NCBI RefSeq assembly: GCF_900108585.1
Contig: NZ_UESZ01000001.1
Coordinates: forward strand, 1,612,001-1,676,000
Source of the DNA: Branchiibius hedensis
GTDB taxonomy: Bacteria > Actinomycetota > Actinomycetes > Actinomycetales > Dermatophilaceae
Direction of reading: 5' to 3'
Length of the DNA stretch: 64,000 nucleotides
Shown here piece by piece: positions 43,863-52,830 of this stretch. Within the stretch, counting starts at the first letter, position 1. Every line of letters begins with the position of its first letter. The notes under the pieces were generated by a model. The model had not been told where the DNA came from, did not search any database, and worked only from the letters and a program-made list of their open reading frames with translations. A program made the translations under genes and the position numbers.

Positions 43863-44725
43863 GCGAGGCGAACGTTCTCTTCGACGCCCCCGGTCCGCGG
43901 GCACGGGCGCGCCACCGGATCCTGACGGTCATTGGTGGCGTCATCGCACTGGCGATCGCGGTACTGGTGATCCGCACCCTGGCCAGCAAGGGACAGTTCG
44001 AGGCCGCCAAGTGGAAGCCGTTCCTGACCGCCGAACTCTGGGACGCCTACCTGCTACCCGGCCTCTTCGGCACGTTGAAAGCGGCCGCGCTGGCGATCGT
44101 GATCTCCTGTGTCCTCGGGCCGTTGCTGGCGCTGGCGCGAATGTCGGGGATGCGCTGGTTGCGGGCCATCGCAACCGTGTGGGTGGAGATCTTCCGCGCG
44201 ATCCCGGTGCTGCTGATGATGATCTTCTTCTTCGGCATCTACGCCTACAACGGGGTGTTCACCGCCGAGCTGAATCCGTTAGCCGCCACGGTCACCGGCC
44301 TCGTGCTCTACAACAGCGCCGTGCTGTGCGAGGTGTTGCGCTCCGGCGTCGACCAACTCCCCCGCGGCCAGCGCGAGGCCGGCCTGTCGATCGGCCTGAG
44401 CCCTGGGCAGACCCTGCGCACCATCCTGCTGCCGCAGGCAATCACGGCAATGCTGCCGACCCTGGTCAGCCAACTGGTCGTGATCCTCAAGGACACCGCG
44501 CTGGGCTACAACATCACCTACCTGGAGCTGCTCAACGCCGGAAACACCGCGGCCAGCAACTACAGCAACCTGGTCCCGATGGTCTTCGTGGTCGCGGTGA
44601 TCTTCATCCTCATCAACTACTCGCTGACCAAGTTGGCCGAGTACCTGGAACGACGGTTGAAGCGTCGCGGCCACACGGCGGGACAACCCACCACCCAGGG
44701 GGCGGCCGCAGAACCGACCACCTAG
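43859..44725 (+). CDS. gluD: Glutamate-type ABC transporter permease 2
   Basis: A 288-residue second permease, with the matching loop EAGLSIGLSPGQTLRTILLPQ and RAIPVLLMMIFFFGIY. ATG 43859 overlaps the gluC stop (ATGA) and is preferred over the GTG 15 bp upstream. A polar C-terminal tail ends in EPTT. It converges on fbp with a 4 bp overlap. Confidence 0.93.
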   Translation: MSEANVLFDAPGPRARARHRILTVIGGVIALAIAVLVIRTLASKGQFEAAKWKPFLTAELWDAYLLPGLFGTLKAAALAIVISCVLGPLLALARMSGMRWLRAIATVWVEIFRAIPVLLMMIFFFGIYAYNGVFTAELNPLAATVTGLVLYNSAVLCEVLRSGVDQLPRGQREAGLSIGLSPGQTLRTILLPQAITAMLPTLVSQLVVILKDTALGYNITYLELLNAGNTAASNYSNLVPMVFVVAVIFILINYSLTKLAEYLERRLKRRGHTAGQPTTQGAAAEPTT

Positions 44726-45777
44726 CTGGGCTCCCTCGAGCGGCCGTTGGCTTGCTGCGCGGCACCGGCTGACCCGGAACGCGATGCCTCGCAGTGGTAT
44801 TCGCTGATCAACGCCACTTCCTCGCTGCTGCCGAACACCAACGGCACCCGTTCGTGGACCGTCGTGGGGGTAAGGCTGAGAATTCGCGTGGAACCATCGG
44901 TGGCCAGCCCACCAGCCTGTTCGACGAGGAAGGCGATGGGATTGGCTTCGTAAGCGATGCGGAGCCGACCTTCGCGGTACGCCGGGCGATCGTCTCGTGG
45001 GTAGAGGAAGACACCGCCACGGGTCAGGATCCGATGGGTGTCCGAGACAACCGCCGCAATCCACCGGGTGTTGAAGTCCTTGCCGCGTGGTCCAGTGGCG
45101 CCGGCGCAGCACTCCGCGACGTATCGCGCCACTGGCGGCTCCCAGAACCGGCTGTTCGCCGCGTTGATGGCGTACTCCTGGGTCGCGGCCGGGATCCGCA
45201 CCTTCGATCCGCTCAACCGAAACTGCCCTGTGGCCGGGTCGAGCGTGAAGGCGTGCACGCCGTCGCCGACACTGATCATCAGCACCGTATGACTGCCGTA
45301 GAGGGCGTACCCCGCAGCGACCTGGGAAGTCCCAACCCCGAGGAACTCCTCAGCCGTCACCGGGCCGGTGCGGGTGCGTTCCACGATCGAGAAGATGCTT
45401 CCCACCGGGCCGTTGATCTCCAGGTTGGACGAGCCGTCCAGCGGATCGAAGGCCAGCAGCAGCGTGCCCGCGGGATCGGCTGAGATGACCTCCTCGCTCT
45501 CCTCCGAGAGCACACCGGCGAACTGCGAGCACCCCTCGGCGGCCTCGACGAACAAGCCATGAGCCAGTACGTCGAGGGCCTGCTGCTGCTCGCCGTGGAC
45601 GTTCACCTCACCGACGGGAGCATCCCCCGGGCGTAGGGCTCCGAAGCCGAGCTGACCGGCAACTGCCCGGCACGCCTGCGACACCGCCACGACCCCGGCT
45701 GCGGTCGCGCTGCTGGTCCGCGGCCGGCCCGCAACCTCGGGCTGGGTGAGGAATTCCGATAGCGAGGGTGAACTCAT
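44722..45777 (-). CDS. fbp: Class I fructose-1,6-bisphosphatase
   Basis: A 351-residue gluconeogenic phosphatase that hydrolyses fructose 1,6-bisphosphate. Metal site: SEESEEV, the signature DPLDGSSNLE; substrate loop GYALYGSHTVLM; C-terminal EANPIAFLVEQAGGLA. Many actinobacteria use the unrelated class II (GlpX) enzyme, so a class I enzyme here is worth noting. The C-terminal extension after SEYHCEASR is low complexity. Confidence 0.92.
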   Translation of the reverse strand: MSSPSLSEFLTQPEVAGRPRTSSATAAGVVAVSQACRAVAGQLGFGALRPGDAPVGEVNVHGEQQQALDVLAHGLFVEAAEGCSQFAGVLSEESEEVISADPAGTLLLAFDPLDGSSNLEINGPVGSIFSIVERTRTGPVTAEEFLGVGTSQVAAGYALYGSHTVLMISVGDGVHAFTLDPATGQFRLSGSKVRIPAATQEYAINAANSRFWEPPVARYVAECCAGATGPRGKDFNTRWIAAVVSDTHRILTRGGVFLYPRDDRPAYREGRLRIAYEANPIAFLVEQAGGLATDGSTRILSLTPTTVHERVPLVFGSSEEVALISEYHCEASRSGSAGAAQQANGRSREPS

Positions 45778-45898
45778 GGGCTCATCAGATCAGAGCGTGC
45801 GGCTCCCGTGGGGCGCAAACCCGGGTGATCGATATGCCTATCACCCCATTGGCGCGCGCTATTTGACGCCTCCCAACCCGCAAGGAAACGTGTGAGGA

Positions 45899-45912
45899 GC
45901 ATCACGTGATGC
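45899..45912. promoter_or_regulatory. 14 bp perfect palindrome upstream of fdhA
   Basis: GCATCACGTGATGC, flanked by partly matching GAGGA/TCCTC, 35 bp before the fdhA start, near where the -10/+1 region would lie. A second imperfect inverted repeat, GGGTGAT/ATCACCC, is at 45823-45846. Both are plausible operator sites in the fbp-fdhA divergent promoter region. Confidence 0.5.
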
Positions 45913-45946
45913 GGTCCTCGGGGGTCAATTTCAAGGAGAGAGCCAG

Positions 45947-47167
45947 ATGACGAGCAACAAAGCTGTTGCGTACAAAGGTCCGGGAGTAGTCGAGGTCGTC
46001 GACACGCCGTACCCGGAGTTCGAACTCAAAGACGGGCCTGGGGTGAACCCGGCCAACGTGGGACGAAAGGTCGGCCACGGCGCGATCCTGCGCACCGTGT
46101 CGACGAACATCTGCGGTTCGGACCAGCACATGGTCCGGGGCCGTACTACCGCTCCGGAAGGTCTGATCCTGGGCCACGAGATCACCGGTGAAGTGATCGA
46201 GGTCGGCCCGGACGTGGAGTTCATCAAGGTGGGGGACATCTGCTCCGTGCCGTTCAACATCGCCTGCGGCCGCTGCCGCAACTGCAAGGAGGGCAAGACC
46301 GGCATCTGCCTGAACGTCAATCCCGACCGGCCCGGCAGCGCCTACGGGTACGTCGACATGGGCGGCTGGGTCGGAGGCCAAGCCGAATACGTGCTGGTCC
46401 CGTACGCCGACTGGAACCTGCTGAAATTCCCGGACCGGGATCAGGCGCTGGAGAAGATCCTGGATCTGACGATGCTATCCGACATCTTCCCCACCGGTTA
46501 TCACGGTGCGGTGACTGCAGGGGTGGGGCCGGGCTCCACCGTCTACGTCGCCGGCGCAGGTCCGGTCGGTCTCGCGGCGGCAGTCGGTGCGCAGTTGCTG
46601 GGCGCCGCAGTCGTCATCGTTGGTGACCTGAACGAGGATCGCCTCGCCCAGGCTCGCTCCTTCGGCTGCGAGACGGTGGACGTGTCGAAGGGCGATCCAA
46701 AGGAGCAGATCGAGCAGATCCTCGGCGTACCCGAAGTCGATGCGGGTGTGGACGCGGTCGGTTTCGAGGCGCGCGGCCACGGTGGCGATGCCAGCCACGA
46801 GGCGCCGGCGACCGTGCTCAACTCGCTGATGGACCTCACCGCCGCCGGTGGTGCCCTCGGCATTCCCGGCCTCTACGTGACCGGCGACCCCGGTGGCATC
46901 GACGAGGCCGCCAAAGTCGGATCGTTGTCACTACGCCTGGGCCTCGGCTGGGCGAAGTCGTTGTCGTTCACGACCGGACAATGCCCGGTCATGAAGTACA
47001 ACCGACAGTTGATGATGGCGATCCTGCACGACAAGGTGCAGATCGCCAAGGCAGTCAACGCCACCCCCATCAGCCTGGACGAAGCCCCACAGGGCTACGC
47101 CGAATTCGATCAAGGCGCTGCCAAGAAGTACGTCCTGAACCCCAACGGCTACATCAAGACCGCCTGA
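45947..47167 (+). CDS. fdhA: Glutathione-independent formaldehyde dehydrogenase
   Basis: A 406-residue zinc-dependent, NAD-binding medium-chain dehydrogenase of the Pseudomonas FdhA type, oxidising formaldehyde without a thiol cofactor. Catalytic zinc site NICGSDQHMVRG and GHEITGEV; structural zinc CGRCRNCKEGKTGIC; cofactor loop VAGAGPVGLAAAVGA. The N-terminal NKAVAYKGPG is typical. ATG 45947 follows AAGGAGAG. Aldehyde dismutase is a close alternative. Confidence 0.92.
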   Translation: MTSNKAVAYKGPGVVEVVDTPYPEFELKDGPGVNPANVGRKVGHGAILRTVSTNICGSDQHMVRGRTTAPEGLILGHEITGEVIEVGPDVEFIKVGDICSVPFNIACGRCRNCKEGKTGICLNVNPDRPGSAYGYVDMGGWVGGQAEYVLVPYADWNLLKFPDRDQALEKILDLTMLSDIFPTGYHGAVTAGVGPGSTVYVAGAGPVGLAAAVGAQLLGAAVVIVGDLNEDRLAQARSFGCETVDVSKGDPKEQIEQILGVPEVDAGVDAVGFEARGHGGDASHEAPATVLNSLMDLTAAGGALGIPGLYVTGDPGGIDEAAKVGSLSLRLGLGWAKSLSFTTGQCPVMKYNRQLMMAILHDKVQIAKAVNATPISLDEAPQGYAEFDQGAAKKYVLNPNGYIKTA

Positions 47168-47181
47168 GCGACAGGACGCAC

Positions 47182-47211
47182 GAAGGGCCCGACCAGTTGG
47201 TCGGGCCCTTC
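47182..47211 (+). terminator. Hairpin terminator after fdhA
   Basis: GAAGGGCCCGACC (47182-47194) and GGTCGGGCCCTTC (47199-47211), perfect 13 bp stem, 4 nt loop. Confidence 0.85.
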
Positions 47212-47219
47212 ACGTTGCG

Positions 47220-47292
47220 CTCCCCCGGTTGGACTCGAACCAACAACCTGCCGGTTAACAGCCGGCTGCTCTGCCAATTGAGCTACAGGGGA
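47220..47292 (-). tRNA. tRNA-Asn (anticodon GTT)
   Basis: Minus-strand cloverleaf: acceptor TCCCCTG with CGGGGGA, anticodon stem GCCGG/CCGGC, loop CTGTTAA (anticodon GTT), T-loop TTCGAGT, discriminator G. Confidence 0.95.
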
Positions 47293-47357
47293 TCATGCTG
47301 CCGTGGCAGCCCCGCAACCTTAGCAAAAACCCGCGCGGATGCTAAAACCGATCCGGC

Positions 47358-47879
47358 TCACAGGCCGACGTCGTCACGCAGTCCCGCACTGACCCGTTCG
47401 ATGGCCGCATCGACCGCTGGATTGGAGGTGTCGACCCGCCGCCCGAGCACCGTCTGCAGGAAGAGTTCGCCGGTCGCCAGGTCACGACGTACGACGACGC
47501 GACCGTTGCCGTTCGGGCCCTTCAGCCCCAGCGGTTCGGACCGCACCACACTGGCCTGGACCCGCTCGTGGAAGGTCTCGGCGATCATCCCGGTCTGGTC
47601 CCGGAAGGTCCACTGCCGCGCCCGCGAACCGTCCACCCAGGTGACCGACAGCGTCCAGGTGTCCGGCGACCACGAGCCCGCGTCCACCTCATGCCAGGGT
47701 CGACGCAGCACCAGCCCCACATCGGAGGCGACCACCAGATGAGTGGTGGTCACCACGACGTACGCGGCGGTGTTGTCGTCCTGCCCCTGGGCCAGCACCC
47801 GCTCCTTGCGGCCCAACCCGAGATTGGCACGTACGTCGTTCGGCAGCTCCACGACCCGACCCTTGCGGCGCCACCTCAC
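47358..47879 (-). CDS. Hypothetical protein downstream of dnaG
   Basis: A 173-residue beta-rich protein: VVVTTTHLVVASDVGLVLRR, WHEVDAGSWSPDTWTLSVTW, REL-like ATGELFLQTVLGRR. The pattern suggests a PH-like fold; no catalytic motif. It overlaps the end of dnaG by 4 bp, so it is probably cotranslated. Function unknown. Confidence 0.75.
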   Translation of the reverse strand: MRWRRKGRVVELPNDVRANLGLGRKERVLAQGQDDNTAAYVVVTTTHLVVASDVGLVLRRPWHEVDAGSWSPDTWTLSVTWVDGSRARQWTFRDQTGMIAETFHERVQASVVRSEPLGLKGPNGNGRVVVRRDLATGELFLQTVLGRRVDTSNPAVDAAIERVSAGLRDDVGL

Positions 47880-49741
47880 GGCTCAGACCGTTCCTTCAGC
47901 GCGGACAACTCCTGCTGCAAACCCGCCAGACGTACGGCGATCGCCCGGCTCGCGCTCGGATCCTCCGTGCGCCGTAGTCGGCTCATGGCTTCGTCGATCT
48001 GGCGCTTCAACGAGGCCTCGTGCAGACCGGTGACCAGCGATTGCACGTAGCGCCAATCGGGTTCGCCGTTCGCGGCCAACCGGATCGGTAACGGGGCAAC
48101 CGCCAGATCGGCCACCAGTGGCTGCAGATGCGGCGCCCGCTCGATCACCGATTGCACCCACGCACTGCCCGACAACCCCGTGGGATCACCGGCCGCGCCC
48201 CACACCATCGCGTGCGCCGGTGCGGCGAAGTCCTGCGGGCCGACTTCGGCACGTTGCTCCACGGTCAGGGCGCCCGGGAACTGCAGAAGCACCTGCAGCA
48301 GTTGGCGTTCCAACTGCACCGCCGGGTTGCGCAAGTCCGGCGCCGGGATGCCCGCAGGCTCAGTCGGTTGCTCTTCCGGTGGCGGCTCAGCGGCCGGTTC
48401 GGCACGCCGGGTGACTCGCCCGGCCTTGGCAACTTCGGCGGCCAGCGGCTCGATGTCGACCCCCAGCCAACCCGCCGCAGCCCGCACATACTCCGGGCGC
48501 AGTGCGGCGTCGCGGATTCCGGCAAGGATCGGGGCGACCGCGCGCATCGCCGCCACCCGATCCTGGGCGGCGGTCAGATCGAACCGGGCGATCGTCGTAC
48601 GCACAGCGAACTCGAACAGCGGCACCGCGTCCTCGACCAGCCCGCGCACGGCTGCGTCTCCGGCGGACAGTCGCAACTCGCACGGATCCTGACCCTCCGG
48701 CGCCACGGCGACGTAAGACTGCGCCGCCCACTGCTGGTCCAGCTCGAACGCCTTCATCGCGGCCTTCTGGCCGGCCGCGTCGCCGTCGAAGGTGAAGATG
48801 ATCCGGGCGGGCGCCTGGTCGGCTTCATCGCGCACGATCCGCCGCAGGGTCTTGAGGTGATCAGCGCCGAACGCCGTGCCGCAAGTCGCCACCGCCTGGT
48901 CGACGCCGGCCAGATGACAGGCCATCACGTCGGTATACCCCTCGACGATCACCGCCCGCCGTGTCGAGGCCATCGACTTCTTGGCCAGGTCGAGCCCGTA
49001 GAGAACGGTCGCCTTCTTGTAGATCGGCGTCTCGGCGGTGTTGAGGTACTTCGCCTGGATCCGGTCGTCGTCGAAGATCTTGCGCGCGCCGAAACCGATC
49101 GTGTCGCCGGTCGTGTCCCGGATCGGCCACATCAGCCGGCCGCGGAACCGGTCGTAGAGCCCGCGACCCTGCGAAGCCAGACCGGCGACCGTCATCTCCT
49201 CCTCGGTGAACCCCCGCCGGCGCAGGTCACGCACCAGCGCCGAACCGTCCCGCGGGGAGAACCCGACGCCGAACGGTTCGCAGGCGGCGGAATCGAAGCC
49301 GCGGGCGCGCAAAAAGTCCCGGGCCGGGCGGGCTTCCGGTGAGAGCAGTGCCGCGGTGTAGAACTCGGCTGCCGCACGGTGTGCTTCGACCAGTCGGATG
49401 CGGCGGATCCCGCCGGTCTCCTCCCGCGCACCACCTTCTTCGTAGCGCAGGATGATGCCCGCTTTCGCGGCCAGCCGCTCGACCGACTCGCTGAACGACA
49501 GGTGGTCCATCTCCTGCACGAAGGTGATGACGTCGCCGCTCTTGCCGCAGCCGAAGCAGTGGTAGTAACCCACCTGCGGACGCACGTTGAAGGACGGTGA
49601 CTTCTCGTCGTGGAACGGGCACAGCCCCTTGAGCGATCCGCCGCCCGCGGGGCGCAGCGTGACGTGCTCGCTCACCACACTCTCCAGGGAGGTGCGCTCT
49701 TTGACGAGCTCGATGTCCTCGGCTCGGATCCGCCCCGGCAC
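47876..49741 (-). CDS. dnaG: DNA primase
   Basis: A 621-residue primase that makes RNA primers for replication. N-terminal CHC2 zinc domain (Cys41, His44, Cys62, Cys65: CPFHDEKSPSF, YHCFGCGKSGD), Toprim core with EGYTDVMACHLAG and FTFDGDAAGQKAAMKAF, and a C-terminal helical domain that would bind the DnaB helicase. GTG 49741. Adjacent to the dGTPase-like gene, as in mycobacteria (Rv2343c/Rv2344c), but with a nitronate monooxygenase inserted between. Confidence 0.97.
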   Translation of the reverse strand: MPGRIRAEDIELVKERTSLESVVSEHVTLRPAGGGSLKGLCPFHDEKSPSFNVRPQVGYYHCFGCGKSGDVITFVQEMDHLSFSESVERLAAKAGIILRYEEGGAREETGGIRRIRLVEAHRAAAEFYTAALLSPEARPARDFLRARGFDSAACEPFGVGFSPRDGSALVRDLRRRGFTEEEMTVAGLASQGRGLYDRFRGRLMWPIRDTTGDTIGFGARKIFDDDRIQAKYLNTAETPIYKKATVLYGLDLAKKSMASTRRAVIVEGYTDVMACHLAGVDQAVATCGTAFGADHLKTLRRIVRDEADQAPARIIFTFDGDAAGQKAAMKAFELDQQWAAQSYVAVAPEGQDPCELRLSAGDAAVRGLVEDAVPLFEFAVRTTIARFDLTAAQDRVAAMRAVAPILAGIRDAALRPEYVRAAAGWLGVDIEPLAAEVAKAGRVTRRAEPAAEPPPEEQPTEPAGIPAPDLRNPAVQLERQLLQVLLQFPGALTVEQRAEVGPQDFAAPAHAMVWGAAGDPTGLSGSAWVQSVIERAPHLQPLVADLAVAPLPIRLAANGEPDWRYVQSLVTGLHEASLKRQIDEAMSRLRRTEDPSASRAIAVRLAGLQQELSALKERSEP

Positions 49742-49745
49742 CGCC

Positions 49746-50825
49746 TCAGTCTAGGTCAGCGCCGCCACCGGAGCTGACGGCCTGTGGACGAACCAACCGG
49801 GTCGGGTGCAACGCCTCGACCACCGCCGCCGCAGGCCCGGGGCGGGCCGCCTCCCAGCCCGTACCCGCCCACAGCGAGACCCACTGATAGTTCCCGTCCG
49901 CGGCCGCCGCAGCGCGGACCGGTTTGGTGAGTTGGTCGACGACGGGATAGACCGGCGGCGCGAAGTCATCGAACTGCTCGATGAACTCATTACGTACGCC
50001 GCGCGCGGGCCGACCGCTGAACGCCCGGGTGACCACGGACTGAGTGAGGGTCCGGTCGCTGAGGCCCGCTCGGGCCGCTGCCGACGTCCCCGCCTCGTCA
50101 GTGAGCAGGAACGCTGTGCCGCACTGCACGGCAGCAGCGCCGGACTGCACCGCGAACTCGACCTGCGCGCGCGTCATGATCCCGCCACCCACGATCAACG
50201 GCAGCGCCGAGACACTGCGGCACCGGCGGAGCAACTCCGTCCACGAGTCCTCGTTCGGAATGGCCGCGGCATCGTGGGTACTGCGATGACCACCGGCCGC
50301 CGCGCCCTGGATGCACAAGGCGTCGGCACCGGCGCGCGCGGCGGCGAGCGCCTCGTCGGGGTCGGTCACGGTGATGACAATCTCGGTGCCACACGCGTGC
50401 AGGGCTTCGATGACGTGCTTCGGGGGGATCCCGAAGGTGAAGGAGACGACCGCGACAGGATCATCCAGGAGCAGCGTGACCTTGTCCTCGAAGTGATCCC
50501 GGTCGTGCCAGTCGATGCTGCCCAACTTCGCGCCAAGGCGACGGGCACCGAACCGCAACCGATCGGCGTACTCCTGGACCGCTGCCCGGTCCCGGTCTCG
50601 ATCGAGGTCCGCGGGGACGAAGAGGTTGACGCCGAACGGGACGGCGGTCAGGTCGCGGGTGTCAGCGATCCGATCGGCGAGGGCGTCCGCGGTGAGGTAG
50701 CCGCCGGCCAGGAAGCCCAATCCGCCGGCAGCGCCCACCGCGGCGACGAGTTCGGGGGTCGTGGGACCGCCGGCCATGGGTGCGGCGACGACCCGCCGTT
50801 CAAGTGACTGCAGCAGTGAGGTCAC
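49746..50825 (-). CDS. Nitronate monooxygenase-type flavoprotein
   Basis: A 359-residue FMN-binding TIM-barrel protein of the nitronate monooxygenase/2-nitropropane dioxygenase family: VVAAPMAGGPTTPELVAAV, GFLAGGYL, QGAAAGGHRST (the conserved His), IVGGGIMTRAQV and GAAAVQCGTAFLLT. It would detoxify nitroalkane anions such as propionate 3-nitronate. GTG 50825 overlaps the dgt stop (GTGA), so it is in the dnaG-dgt operon. Confidence 0.9.
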   Translation of the reverse strand: MTSLLQSLERRVVAAPMAGGPTTPELVAAVGAAGGLGFLAGGYLTADALADRIADTRDLTAVPFGVNLFVPADLDRDRDRAAVQEYADRLRFGARRLGAKLGSIDWHDRDHFEDKVTLLLDDPVAVVSFTFGIPPKHVIEALHACGTEIVITVTDPDEALAAARAGADALCIQGAAAGGHRSTHDAAAIPNEDSWTELLRRCRSVSALPLIVGGGIMTRAQVEFAVQSGAAAVQCGTAFLLTDEAGTSAAARAGLSDRTLTQSVVTRAFSGRPARGVRNEFIEQFDDFAPPVYPVVDQLTKPVRAAAAADGNYQWVSLWAGTGWEAARPGPAAAVVEALHPTRLVRPQAVSSGGGADLD

Positions 50826-52051
50826 AGCCACTCCCCCGCCAACAGATGTGCGCGGACATCGGTGAGCGAGGCGACTTGATCCACGATCGCTCGCAGCGCC
50901 TGCGCATCGCTGGTTGCGCTTGAAAATGCTTCTGCTTGCATCGGATCCAGCCGGGTTGGATCTTTCTGGTACGCCGTCACCAGTCCCGCCACGATCTCCT
51001 GCTGTTTGCCCAACAACACAGCGCGTACATCCGAAAGCATCACGAAGAGTAGGGCAGTCGTCTTCAACATGGCGCACTCGGCGCGCACCAGATCAGGTAC
51101 GACCACATCGGCGTCGTACCGCGTGAGTTGACCGTGTCCGTAAACCTCCTGCGTTGCCGCTACCGCCGACCCGACGAAGTGCCCGATCAATCGGCTGGTC
51201 ATGTCCTTCAACCGCGCCTGCGCGGCACGAGTTCCGTCGTAGGACTGCGGCAGGACGCCGCTGGCCAGCAGCTGGGTCCACCCTTCGCGCAACACCTCAT
51301 CGCTCAGGTCCGGCGCGTAGTGCTCCCGGGCCAACGGGAGGAGTTGCTCCGCCAGTCCCTGGTCGCGCAGCCCGACCAGGTCGATGTGGCCGGCAGCGAC
51401 GCCGTCCTCGACGTCGTGCACTGAATAAGCCACGTCGTCCGACCAGTCCATCACCTGCGCCTCGAGACTGGCGCGGCTGATCGGTGCTTCGTTGCGCACC
51501 CAGTCGAAAACGTCGCGGTCATCTTCGTAGACGCCGAATTTCACTGCACCGTAGGGGTTTTCGCCGGACCCCCACGGATACTTGGTCGCCGCATCCAGAC
51601 TCGCTCTGGTGAGGTTCAGTCCGACACTACGGCCGTCGGGCAGGCTCCGCTTCGGCTCCAGCCGGGTCAGGATCCGGAACGTCTGCGCGTTCCCCTCGAA
51701 CCCGCCGATGTCGGCGCTCAACCGGGCGAGGGCGTCCTCGCCGTTGTGCCCGAACGGCGGATGGCCCAGATCGTGCGCCAGACAGGCGGTGTCGACGACA
51801 TCGGCATTGCAGCCCAGGGCCGCTCCGAATTCACGGCCGATCTGGGCGACTTCCAACGAATGGGTCAACCGGTTGCGGATGAAATCATCGCTACCTGGTT
51901 GCAGCACTTGAGTTTTCGCGGCCAACCGGCGCAGCGCAGCCGAGTGCAGGACGCGTGCCCGATCCCGGGCGAAGTCGTCCCGGTCAGCACTCTTCTGCGC
52001 CGGATCCTCCCCGAGATACCGCTCTCGGTCGGTGGGCGAGTACTGACTCAT
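50822..52051 (-). CDS. dgt: dGTPase-like dNTP triphosphohydrolase
   Basis: A 409-residue HD-domain enzyme that hydrolyses dNTPs to nucleosides and triphosphate. HD motif: RNRLTHSLEVAQIGREF, then CLAHDLGHPPFGHNGEDAL, and later MDWSDDVAYSVHDVED. The N-terminus (RERYLGEDPAQKSADRDDFARDRARVLH) is typical of the family. ATG 52051. It overlaps the upstream and downstream genes. Confidence 0.93.
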   Translation of the reverse strand: MSQYSPTDRERYLGEDPAQKSADRDDFARDRARVLHSAALRRLAAKTQVLQPGSDDFIRNRLTHSLEVAQIGREFGAALGCNADVVDTACLAHDLGHPPFGHNGEDALARLSADIGGFEGNAQTFRILTRLEPKRSLPDGRSVGLNLTRASLDAATKYPWGSGENPYGAVKFGVYEDDRDVFDWVRNEAPISRASLEAQVMDWSDDVAYSVHDVEDGVAAGHIDLVGLRDQGLAEQLLPLAREHYAPDLSDEVLREGWTQLLASGVLPQSYDGTRAAQARLKDMTSRLIGHFVGSAVAATQEVYGHGQLTRYDADVVVPDLVRAECAMLKTTALLFVMLSDVRAVLLGKQQEIVAGLVTAYQKDPTRLDPMQAEAFSSATSDAQALRAIVDQVASLTDVRAHLLAGEWL

Positions 52052-52500
52052 GCCAGCCGGTCCCGGCGGAACAACGGCCGCACTGCTTGCTCTCGGTACC
52101 CGCCGTCAACCAACCCGGCACCGCGCTCGAAGACGTTGCGCGAGGCAACGTCGCCGGTCCGCAGCCACGACCACCCACTGGCCGCCACGTAAAGGGGCAG
52201 ATACAGCAGGCCCCCGCACACGGCGTACTGCGTGGTGTGTTTCTCCTCGTGGACCAGTAACTGGGGCCGGTGCTCGTTCAGCAGATCCCAGTCGTAGCGG
52301 GCGACGATCACGTTGCCCAGGGTGAACGCAGGTGCCGGCGGAACGGGCAGCCGGTAGCCCTGGGCCAGGATCAACCCACGGGGCCCGCGGCGCAGGGCAG
52401 CGCGGCCCGCGACCGCGACCATCAGTCCAGTGGCGGTCGAGCCGTTGACGGCGTTGACAATCGCCCGGATGCGCTGGCCCGCAGTGAGCGGGACGCCCAT
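52048..52500 (-). CDS. Small protein with HExxH-like motif beside dgt
   Basis: A 150-residue protein with LLVHEEKHTTQYAV near residue 80, a zincin-like HExxH motif, and a nearby hydrophobic segment (GGLLYLPLYVAAS). The N-terminal half carries short hydrophobic stretches and VIVARYDWDLLNEHRP. Resembles the DUF4157-type 'putative peptidase' set. No signal peptide. It overlaps dgt and the DUF2277 gene by 4 and 1 bp. Confidence 0.7.
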   Translation of the reverse strand: MGVPLTAGQRIRAIVNAVNGSTATGLMVAVAGRAALRRGPRGLILAQGYRLPVPPAPAFTLGNVIVARYDWDLLNEHRPQLLVHEEKHTTQYAVCGGLLYLPLYVAASGWSWLRTGDVASRNVFERGAGLVDGGYREQAVRPLFRRDRLA

Positions 52501-52772
52501 CAGGCAGCGCCGTAGCGGGCCTGGGCCCGTGCCTTCGCCTTCGCTGCCTCGGTCTCCCGGTCCTTCGGCGGCGCCGAGGTCACCAGGGCGTCGACCAACT
52601 CCCGCGTGGCGGCTGCAATCACCTCGACCGCATGGTCGTACGCCGCTTGGTTGGCGGCCGACGGATGGCTCGAGCCACCGACCTTGCGGACGTACTGCAA
52701 CGCGGCTGCCGCGATCTCGTCATCTGTCGCGGGGGGTGCGAAGTTGTTCAGGGGGCGGATGTTGCGACACAT
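52500..52772 (-). CDS. DUF2277 family protein
   Basis: A 90-residue protein with the family signature MCRNIRPLNNFAPPATDDEI and AALQYVRKVGGSSHPSAANQ, and a basic alanine-rich tail. Function unknown; actinobacteria and proteobacteria have it as a short stand-alone protein. ATG 52772. Confidence 0.88.
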   Translation of the reverse strand: MCRNIRPLNNFAPPATDDEIAAAALQYVRKVGGSSHPSAANQAAYDHAVEVIAAATRELVDALVTSAPPKDRETEAAKAKARAQARYGAA

Positions 52773-52830
52773 GTCACCTAGCGTTCCACATCTCGTGGGC
52801 TGCGCGTGAAGCAATGTGGCGCGCAGCCCG

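Noticed and set aside
48128-49342. 404-codon plus-strand frame over dnaG
   Set aside because: Shadow of the primase gene; no recognisable motif.
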